Shown here piece by piece: positions 1 to 6,091 of a stretch of DNA of 10,686 bases. A program made the translations under genes and the position numbers. Below the pieces are notes generated by a model, which saw only the letters and a program-made list of their open reading frames with translations, made no database searches and was not told where the DNA came from. How positions within the stretch are numbered: position 1 is the first letter of the stretch; each line of letters starts with the position of its first letter. The DNA comes from Amoebophrya sp. AT5.2 (lineage: Eukaryota; Sar; Dinophyceae; Syndiniales; Amoebophryaceae). The stretch is taken from the NCBI GenBank assembly GCA_005223375.1, contig RXOD01006326.1, positions 1 to 10,686 of the forward strand. Reading direction: 5' to 3'.

Positions 1-112
1 CATCTGGGCTCCTGGTGAGATATTGAATATTATTCGACACGATGCTAGTAGATGAAGAACTCGCAGGTGGATCATAAGCAGTAGTGCTTAGACTCGCACA
101 CATATCAGCATC

Positions 113-151
113 ATGGCCAGCGGCAGCACAGGACCTTCAGCTTTCTACTGA
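113..151 (+). other. possible 12-codon upstream ORF
   Basis: ATG at 113 opens a 12-codon frame ending in TGA at 149-151, in a different frame from gene 1 and about 170 nt before its start. It matters only if the mature transcript of gene 1 begins upstream of 113. An acceptor near 140 would remove its start codon. No evidence for translation beyond the ORF itself. Confidence 0.12.
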
Positions 152-224
152 CGAGAGCTCGCCCCGCTGTTTCTCTCACATTTGCGTGACCCCCGCTGCT
201 GTTGTGATCGCCGCTTCTGGAGCG

Positions 225-238
225 GCCGACCGGTCGGC
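225..238. repeat. perfect 14-bp palindrome
   Basis: GCCGACCGGTCGGC reads identically on both strands, with its centre between 231 and 232. It sits in the putative leader of gene 1, about 86 bp before the ATG. It could be a dimeric protein-binding site or chance in GC-rich DNA. Confidence 0.6.
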
Positions 239-323
239 ACTCGTCGACAGCCAACTCCTGCGTCGGATATTTTTAGTATTTGGTCTTCTCCTATTTTCCT
301 TCTCGCGACGAGCTCGCCAAACC

Positions 324-2812
324 ATGTCGAAGAACAACGCAGCCGCGGCTGTCTCCGGCGGCGGAAAGACCCACGTCCAGCGTCTGTGGGAAGGCCTAGA
401 AGACCTGACGGCGGAGGAATTTTGTCAGCTTGCGAAGAAGGGAGCGACCATGTCCAAGCCGAAAAACATGAAGGCGTCCGAGTGGGTGCCGGCGAAGCAA
501 TTCCAGTTTCTGAAGGCCCGGCGCGACGCGGTGAGCACAACATCTTAGTACTTCTAGTAATAGGAATCCGTCAGAGATAGGAGTCTGCGCATAACATCGC
601 TGGTTGTTCCTGTTCATCATGCTAGTAGTAGTACGTGGTGTGCCCATGCGTAGCACTTTTATTTTTGAAAACCAGAAACCACAGCACACAGTGCAGAGCT
701 CACTCAGCCCTACACTTTCAGGGAGGGGCGACTGGCGGCGAGGGCGTAAGCGCGGGCACGGCGTCGACTAGGGCGACTGACGGCGACCGGGTCGGGCGTA
801 ATCACGGGCGCCCAGCACTGAAGAACAGCGACGCAGCTCACGAAAACACGGGCAGAGGAAAACCGGCGGCGAGCAGTAATTTGCTAGCGAGTAGCAACTT
901 TCGCGTTAACAAGAAAGACAAAGAGCGCGCGGGCGCGGACATCAAGCAGGCCGGGCAGACGATCTGTACAAAAAAATTCGACCCAACTCACCGCGACCTC
1001 CGCAGGATGCGTTCGAGCTACGCCTCGGGATACACTATGCGCAGCGACAGCATCGCCGAGCTTCGATCGAATCCGGACAAGTGGCTCCCGTGTGTCCACA
1101 AGGTCATGGGCCTATGGAAAACTTGCTGGGTCTCCTACAAAAATTCAGAAATGCGCGACGAGTACGGAAGCCTTGTCCTCGAGGGCGTTCCAGAATGGAC
1201 ACCGACCGGAACGAGTGGGTTTGTAGTTTGGCAGGTGGAAACGGCAGGCAAAATCGTTCCAGAAGACGCGAAACCAACAGCGCGGCAGCTCAGAGAAAAC
1301 GAGGAGTACCTTGGTGCGCAGCAAAATAAATCCGGAACATCAAACAAAAGAACAGCGGCGGCAGACGCGAGCCGGTGTCTGGCGACCAGTTGCAGCAGTG
1401 GAAGTCTACACCATCAAGTTCAGGCGCAGGGCGGCGGGAGCACGCGCAGCGAGCTGCACGTAACTGGAGATGATGAAAAGGAGAGCTTGCTTTCTGCAGG
1501 GAAAGGTGGATCGCAGGCGGCACCCGTGGGCGTCAAAGATTACGACGCGCACGACGATGACCGCATGGAGGTTGATGAGGAGTACTATCAGGATCAGCGT
1601 TCCCCCGCGCGCGCGCCTCCCGCGATCTTCACCAGTGGAACACTCGCTGCAACGAACGTCGAGCAGCAGCGTAGTGAAAAACTTTTGCCTGTCTCCCCGC
1701 TTCTTTCCGCCGCCCCGATGGAAGATGGCGCGCAGCTCCTGGCTTTGGATGGAGTGATCAACGAGGAGGCTTTCTTCGAGGACCGGCAGCGGCAGAGCTC
1801 CGTCGCGGACGATTACGACGCCGCGCCCAACGAGTTCGCCCGCCCTGCTCGTGCTGCGGCGGAACCGGACTTCTCTGCAGCGATTTCTGCGCCAGCACTT
1901 GGCGCGGGCTTTCTCACCGATGACGAACAAAACTTCGGCGAGAGCGGACTACGTGAATTGGGCAGCAGCGCTGTGGCGGGGGCGGGCGAACAGTCACAGG
2001 AGAATTTTTATAATGGAACTGGTGCTGCCGCGCGCGGCTTCGTCGACAAATTGATATCTGCGGAGCGGCGGGAAAAAGCCCGGAAGTACTTGAACTCCCA
2101 ACAGAGCGAAGCCGTCGCAAAGCTGGCAGGGGTGGGCGAAGACATCATCAAGAAGGATCTCGCCACTGCGGCCGTCAAACAAAAGCTGCGCGAGTGGGCG
2201 GACGGTCCACCATGTGGAAACAACTACGATCAGAAAGGCCCGGAGTTGCGCCAACAGATGGGGGACCGGAGACAGGAGAAACGTAACCTGCAGTCGGAGC
2301 GAATTCGTCAGCAAAAAAAAATAGAGTGGCGCAGCAAAAATCTACAAATAGTTGCTGAATCCTCTTGCCCTCTTTCTTCCTACATCCTCGAGTGTTTTGC
2401 TAACTCCTGGGACCTGATGAAGATGAAGACGCACGAGAACAAAGAGGAAGAGCAGCTTGCGGCGGCGGATGCGGGGCAGGAGGAGCGGCCCAAGCAAGGT
2501 GATCGCCAATGGGGAAACTTGGAGCAGATGGATATCGAGATGGGCGTCGCGGACGGGGATGGCGGTGATGCAGCAGCCGCAGGCGAGGATCCGATGACCG
2601 GGATCGTTGATGAGGTTTCCCCCCTCGGTGAACAAAACCAGAGCGAAAAATCGCGCGCGCCGATCGTGGACAAATCCAGACCGAAGAAAGCAAGGAAATC
2701 TCGCTCGCCGGGGATGACAAAAACCAAATCGAAAAAACAGAAAAAGAAATCAAGTAAGAAACTCCAGCTCGAAGAAGACGAAGAAGATGATTTGCTTGCC
2801 GATGAAGATTAA
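324..2812 (+). CDS. gene 1: two-exon hypothetical nuclear-type protein (join 324-530, 722-2812)
   Basis: I do not recognise the family. The start is ATG at 324 (A at -3, no ATG in the preceding 208 nt). Exon 1 is exactly 69 codons; a GT-AG intron (531-721) returns to a frame open to TAA at 2810-2812, backed by an in-frame TGA at 2816. The product is 765 aa. Residues 1-69 are a compact Leu/Trp/Phe-containing segment. About 150-245 is the best candidate folded domain, with conspicuous Trp and Cys (DKWLPC, GLWKTCW, VPEWTPTG, FVVWQVE). About 245-500 is low-complexity and probably disordered. About 505-610 is charged helix, with a possible coiled coil rich in Arg/Gln/Glu. About 719-749 is a Lys/Arg/Ser cluster typical of a nuclear localisation signal, followed by an acidic tail (EEDEEDD). 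No signal peptide or membrane segment. The charge pattern suggests a nuclear, perhaps chromatin- or RNA-associated protein; that is inference. A further in-frame intron near 2351-2422 would shorten it. Confidence 0.75.
531..721 (+). other. GT-AG intron in gene 1 (191 nt, phase 0)
   Basis: The donor GCG|GTGAGC at 531 is close to the eukaryotic consensus, and the acceptor CACTTTCAG at 713-721 has a pyrimidine tract. Reading from exon 1 into this stretch meets TAG at 546-548, while the downstream frame lacks any ATG before the intron end, so splicing is needed to join them. Exon 1 ends on a full codon and exon 2 starts on one. The interior is AT-richer than its flanks and carries the CTAGTAGTAGTA motif at 622-633. 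The nearby AG at 706-707 would break the frame. Confidence 0.8.
2351..2422 (+). other. possible in-frame intron in gene 1
   Basis: A 72-nt segment (78 nt if the AG at 2427-2428 is used) can be removed without a frame change. It starts with GT (GTTGCT, a weak donor), has a long C/T-rich stretch at about 2360-2390, a TGCTAAC branch-point-like sequence at 2398-2404, and AG 18-24 nt later. The residues it would encode (Ser/Cys/Leu/Tyr/Trp-rich) stand out in an otherwise highly charged region. It may equally be retained coding sequence. Confidence 0.3.
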
Positions 2813-2827
2813 AGATGAAGACGGCAC

Positions 2828-3505
2828 ATGCAGGGCGAGGAGGATTGTGCTTGTGGCTGGATCATGATAGTACTAGAAATGCTCGACGAAGCGGCGTCTC
2901 GGTGTCCTTTGCTGTTTATGTCGCCTCTCGGCGCTGGCAAGAACTTTTCCTTCATTATTAAGACGGAGCAGACAAATGTAAATAGTATTGCAATACGAGT
3001 CCCGCACCTCCAGCTGTTTCATTTATGTAGAAGTAGTGGACCGCCTGGATTGATACTGAACCTGGCTCGAGCATCTCACTTTTTGCGGCATGAGAGGGGG
3101 AATGCTCTGGCCATCCAGACGAAAGACAACGCACGCGAGTCATTGTTGAAAGAAAGAACTTCCGCGAAAGCTTGCAGTCTCGAAAGTCTAAGTTTCCGCG
3201 TCGCTGGCACTCGAGACATTCGGCAGCAATTTCTGTCGTACTGGACACAAAAAAAAAGGACAACGAGATCGCAGCCGTTGCATGTTGTCGGTGCAGGAGC
3301 CATAGACATAGACGTGCGCGAAGATCGCGTGTGCGCATCGATCGTCGATGAAGCAACCTCGGCGAGCGCGAGAGTTTTGGGCTTCGTCGTTAATATTGAT
3401 CTCGATAGTCGCGAACTGAAGTTTTCCCTCAGCGAAGGGATCATCGGCACGAAGCTTCTTCTGCAAATAAAGCTCAGCGAGCATTCTGGTTGCGGTCTTT
3501 TCTAA
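2828..3505 (+). CDS. uncertain 225-aa ORF between genes 1 and 2
   Basis: ATG at 2828 lies 15 nt after the stop of gene 1 and runs to TAA at 3503-3505. The first 100 codons are rich in rare-looking codons and odd residues and probably are not coding. The last 65 or so codons have a more coding-like pattern, and the stretch ending in VVNIDLDSRELKFSLSEG vaguely resembles the core beta strands of SPRY domains (small/hydrophobic, then DLD..xLxFSL.xG). That resemblance is by eye only, and about half of the expected domain is missing. It overlaps an antisense ORF over 3188-3505. It could be a gene remnant, the last exon of a small gene, or chance. Confidence 0.2.
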   Translation: MQGEEDCACGWIMIVLEMLDEAASRCPLLFMSPLGAGKNFSFIIKTEQTNVNSIAIRVPHLQLFHLCRSSGPPGLILNLARASHFLRHERGNALAIQTKDNARESLLKERTSAKACSLESLSFRVAGTRDIRQQFLSYWTQKKRTTRSQPLHVVGAGAIDIDVREDRVCASIVDEATSASARVLGFVVNIDLDSRELKFSLSEGIIGTKLLLQIKLSEHSGCGLF

Positions 3506-3607
3506 TGACGCACTGAAATACCCCGCAGCGGCGCTTTCGTTGGCGCTGTTCTTGTATAGAGCGAGCTTGTCGTCCTCGATAGCTAGATCATGAAGTCTTG
3601 ACAGCAT
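3188..3607 (-). CDS. uncertain 139-aa antisense ORF, divergent to gene 2
   Basis: The reverse strand opens with ATG at 3605-3607 and ends with TAG at 3188-3190. The first 85 or so residues look protein-like: mixed charged/Ala/Leu helix (KTATRMLAELYLQKKLRADD) followed by a beta-like stretch (KLQFATIEININDEAQ), with many codons ending in C or G. The C-terminal third is Cys/Arg-rich and less convincing. If real, it would be the only - strand gene and would share a 224-bp divergent interval with gene 2. No family recognised. It competes with the + strand ORF over the same DNA. Confidence 0.22.
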   Translation of the reverse strand: MLSRLHDLAIEDDKLALYKNSANESAAAGYFSASLEKTATRMLAELYLQKKLRADDPFAEGKLQFATIEININDEAQNSRARRGCFIDDRCAHAIFAHVYVYGSCTDNMQRLRSRCPFFLCPVRQKLLPNVSSASDAET

Positions 3608-3630
3608 AATTCTCGTACTGGTAATGATGC

Positions 3631-3650
3631 GGCTCTTCGTTTCTTTCTAG
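3631..3650 (+). promoter_or_regulatory. strong polypyrimidine-AG acceptor before gene 2
   Basis: GGCTCTTCGTTTCTTTCTAG ends in AG at 3649-3650 after an almost pure T/C run. The following 181 nt to the gene 2 start codon contain no ATG. This fits a splice acceptor in the leader, either cis from a non-coding first exon or trans as in spliced-leader organisms. The sequence alone cannot separate the two. Confidence 0.4.
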
Positions 3651-3831
3651 AGCACGTCTACTTGTAGTTGTGCTTGCATCTGCGGGTGCAGAGAAGTAAT
3701 TGAGATCGGCTCCGTCAGGACGGCGTGCACGAACTCCCGCCTGCCGCCGACGCAACGAACCAACTTTCTTGTGCGAGGATAAAGCCCTGCGCGCGTCCGA
3801 TCGCAGACGCATTCTTGGTTGACGCACGAAG

Positions 3832-5985
3832 ATGGCGGACGCTGCCGGCCCCCTGGCTCCGGAGGCAAAATCTAAATCCATCAGCTGGGGCGACTACATG
3901 GACCTCGTCAACGCCATCGCCGCCGCGGATGAAGACGGAAATAGTACCTTGCAGCTGGAGCTTGAAGCTCGTCTCGCTCGCTGCAACGTGCAACAGGATT
4001 TGGAGTACCTGGAGAACCCGGACTTGCGTGGTGGTGCAGCAGCTCAGGACGGTGACGCCAGCGACAGCGACGCAGGGACGCGAGCCTGCTGGCGAAAACA
4101 CACGTTCGCGGAAAAGCGTCTACACGTACCCGAGGAGGAGAAAGAAAAAATCAAAGAGCAGCGCGATAAGTATGCCCGTTCTGAATATCCACAAACGCGA
4201 GCAGAGGATATGCATTTCCGACGGCTTGCGGCCGCGCTACCGGACGCGATCGAAACGAAGCTGGTTGAAGTGGTAAAGCAGGCGTGGCGGGACGGAAACA
4301 TACCGGTGCTTCGCATCGAGATCGATGCGACAAATCTCTCGGTACTACTACCGTCGCCCATCGAGAGAGAGCTCCTAAAAGGGGGCTCGAAATGCGTGCT
4401 CGACCCCAGCTCCAAGTTCCTCTGCGCCTTGCTGTCGATCCAAGTGCTTGAAGAGTCCGGAACCGAGTGGCGACTCAGCAACAGAATCACGGCGCCTTTG
4501 CCTTCCGCAGTCCTGCCGAGCGCGCCCATCCAGCTCACAGACGCGAACGCGGATCTCATCAAGAAGATTCCGGGACAAGAGACCGGAAAAATCGTCCGCA
4601 TAGCAATCGAGCACCTGAAACCGGTTCTCCACCGTTTATTTCATCTTCCGGCGGAGACACCAATCGACAACGTGCCCGGACGCAAACCGACTGATAATCG
4701 GGCGTTGTTTGTGGATTTCATGGGCGATTCCGGGGGTTCGGCGGTACCCGTTCAAACCCAAATTGTACATGCGGTGGGATTCTGGTCTGCTTCTTGTTCG
4801 TATCCCCTTTTTACGACGCCGGGGTTCTGCGAAGAACACCCGGCGCAGACGCTCCAGGGGGAATCAAGCAGCGGAATCAGGAAACTAATGGTCCCCCTGG
4901 AGTTGCGCAAAACCACGGCGGGCAAATCTACGGCTACGGGGACCGCCGGTTTTATGGCGGGGCAGACTGACGGCGACGAATTCGCAAGCACGGCTGCGGC
5001 GCCCGACACGCGAGCGGTCCACCAGCGGCGCCAGCAGATGAAAAGCAAACAAGTAGGCGGGAAAAAGAGAAAGACGGCAACGGGGGCGGCCGCTGCAGAC
5101 AAGAAGAAGCAGATGGAGGGCGCGACGTACCGTAATGAAAATGTCGAGTATGTGAAGAACCCTAAGAACATGCTGCTTCTGCGTCGCTCCGACGACGCAG
5201 CGCCGCAGAATCCTGCAGGAGACGGGTTCACTTGGGAAGATGTCGATGCAGATCACGCTGAAGCGTCGGGTGACGATGATGACTCGGACGAGGCAAATGA
5301 AGGCGGGGGCGGCGAGCCAAAGACCGATGCTGGCGCAGGGGTCTCGCACAGCAGCTGCAACGAGGGCGCGCAGGGAAAAAGTAAAAGGAGCGGGAAGAAC
5401 GGGAACGGAGACGAGAAGGAGACGAAGCCGATGCCGAAAAAGAAGAGCAACAAACGAAAGCCGAAAGACTACTACACCCAGTTCAGTTTTGCATTGAGCC
5501 GGCTGATTGCGCAGCAGCGCTGGAATTTTTTCCAGGTGATGAAGACAAGGCTGAACGCGACGGGCCCAAGAGCGGTAGTGGAATGGTGGCCGAAGCAGCG
5601 CGCGCAGGAGTTCGAGGCTGAACGGCGCGAAACTCAAGCCCTACTCGAACGGCATTTGCTGTGGGACCGCAAAAAGCGGGGCGAGGACATCGCGTACGCT
5701 CTGACGGGAGGGAAGATTGTTTTGCTGGAAGAGTCCGAAGCGACGGTGACCGGCGTGCTGGGGCAGCTGCTTGCGCTGATGCCAAATACCCCACCCGGAA
5801 GCGAAACCAGATGGTGGAGCATCGCTTCAAACAGCCGACTCGGTGTCGGTTTTGGGCTGCTGAGAATGTGCTGGGATGACGTCAACTTGTCTGGAATTCA
5901 TACGGGAAACGGAGACTATACTCCAGACAACTTCTCCATATCCCAAGGTGCTTACTTTTGTAAAATTTACGCCGTGGCTGATTAG
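3832..5985 (+). CDS. gene 2: 717-aa hypothetical protein with basic/acidic linker
   Basis: I do not recognise this protein. The start is ATG at 3832 in good context (A at -3, G at +4), the first ATG after the acceptor-like site at 3650; it ends at TAG 5983-5985. Residues 1-75 are helical (GDYMDLVNAIAAADEDG, then a Leu/Glu-rich helix). About 95-135 are highly charged (EEEKEKIKEQRDKY). About 130-380 look folded, mixed alpha/beta (PVLRIEIDATNLSVLLPS, SKFLCALLSIQVLEE). About 398-427 are Lys/Arg-rich (GGKKRK, DKKKQ). About 470-496 are acidic (GDDDDSDEANEGGGGE), and 516-546 basic (PKKKSNKRKPK), both likely disordered with nuclear-localisation character. About 547-717 form a second folded part (YYTQFSFALSRLIAQQRWNFFQVMKTRL; VVEWWPK; ETRWWSIASNSRLGVGFGLLRMCW). 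No signal peptide or membrane segment. It reads through with no frame break, so a single exon suffices. A nuclear role is inferred from composition only. Confidence 0.75.
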   Translation: MADAAGPLAPEAKSKSISWGDYMDLVNAIAAADEDGNSTLQLELEARLARCNVQQDLEYLENPDLRGGAAAQDGDASDSDAGTRACWRKHTFAEKRLHVPEEEKEKIKEQRDKYARSEYPQTRAEDMHFRRLAAALPDAIETKLVEVVKQAWRDGNIPVLRIEIDATNLSVLLPSPIERELLKGGSKCVLDPSSKFLCALLSIQVLEESGTEWRLSNRITAPLPSAVLPSAPIQLTDANADLIKKIPGQETGKIVRIAIEHLKPVLHRLFHLPAETPIDNVPGRKPTDNRALFVDFMGDSGGSAVPVQTQIVHAVGFWSASCSYPLFTTPGFCEEHPAQTLQGESSSGIRKLMVPLELRKTTAGKSTATGTAGFMAGQTDGDEFASTAAAPDTRAVHQRRQQMKSKQVGGKKRKTATGAAAADKKKQMEGATYRNENVEYVKNPKNMLLLRRSDDAAPQNPAGDGFTWEDVDADHAEASGDDDDSDEANEGGGGEPKTDAGAGVSHSSCNEGAQGKSKRSGKNGNGDEKETKPMPKKKSNKRKPKDYYTQFSFALSRLIAQQRWNFFQVMKTRLNATGPRAVVEWWPKQRAQEFEAERRETQALLERHLLWDRKKRGEDIAYALTGGKIVLLEESEATVTGVLGQLLALMPNTPPGSETRWWSIASNSRLGVGFGLLRMCWDDVNLSGIHTGNGDYTPDNFSISQGAYFCKIYAVAD

Positions 5986-6091
5986 AAATAATAATATGGC
6001 ATAGCGTCTATTGCGTCCCGTTGATGTATAGGCGTCGCCCCCTCGCCCCTTGTCCAAGTCCCCCAGAACATACCACCCATTTGCGTCTGCG
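5986..6091 (+). promoter_or_regulatory. 106-nt gap between gene 2 and gene 3 with polypyrimidine-AG site
   Basis: The gap starts with an AT-rich run after the gene 2 stop (AGAAATAATAATATGG), a possible 3'-end signal. It then carries a C/T-rich tract at about 6033-6064 ending in CCCCCAG at 6060-6066. No ATG lies between this AG and the proposed gene 3 start at 6092, 26 nt downstream. There is little room for a separate promoter, which fits polycistronic transcription with trans-splicing or overlapping untranslated regions. This is inference. Confidence 0.4.

Larger units (their letters stand above)
1..323 (+). other. 5' flank and putative leader of gene 1
   Basis: No convincing gene lies here. 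The frame of gene 1 stays open upstream from position 84, but it contains no in-frame ATG, so I treat it as untranslated. Bases 116-323 contain no ATG in any frame, which suits a leader that ends at the start codon at 324. AG sites after pyrimidine stretches (for example 139-140) could be cis or trans splice acceptors, but none is compelling. A pyrimidine-rich T/C stretch at about 281-303 lies just before the start. Short ATG-initiated ORFs occur further upstream (42-77, 52-84, 113-151). The first bases may belong to the 3' end of an upstream gene. Confidence 0.45.
2813..3831. other. about 1 kb between gene 1 and gene 2 without a secure gene
   Basis: This gap holds the 3' untranslated region of gene 1, the leader of gene 2 and possibly a small gene. 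Bases 2813-3130 look non-coding: TAG/TA-rich motifs (AGTACTAG near 2869-2876) and weak codon bias. Bases 3130-3607 are open on both strands, a 225-codon + frame and a 139-codon - frame, which exclude each other as main genes. Bases 3651-3831 contain no ATG and follow a strong acceptor-like site, so they are the likely leader of gene 2. No clear AATAAA signal was seen; TGTAAAT at about 2976 is the nearest poly(A)-like motif. Confidence 0.5.

Noticed and set aside
84..323. N-terminal extension of gene 1 containing a hydrophobic stretch near RRIFLVFGLLLFSFS.
   Set aside because: No in-frame ATG; the stretch comes from a pyrimidine-rich leader read in one frame.
4744..4857. Possible in-frame intron in gene 2 (GTACCC donor; AG at 4848 or 4857; 105 or 114 nt, both multiples of three).
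   Set aside because: The encoded residues look plausible as protein and composition does not change clearly; the donor is weak. Kept as coding.
4885..5637. 250-codon ORF on the - strand opposite gene 2.
   Set aside because: A shadow of gene 2: Leu/Arg/Val-rich translation from GC-rich coding DNA and charged codons on the other strand.
5868..6091. Genes 2 and 3 as one gene joined through an intron ending at the CCCCCAG at 6066.
   Set aside because: Only weak phase-compatible GT sites exist near the end of gene 2, and a well-placed ATG at 6092 gives gene 3 its own start.
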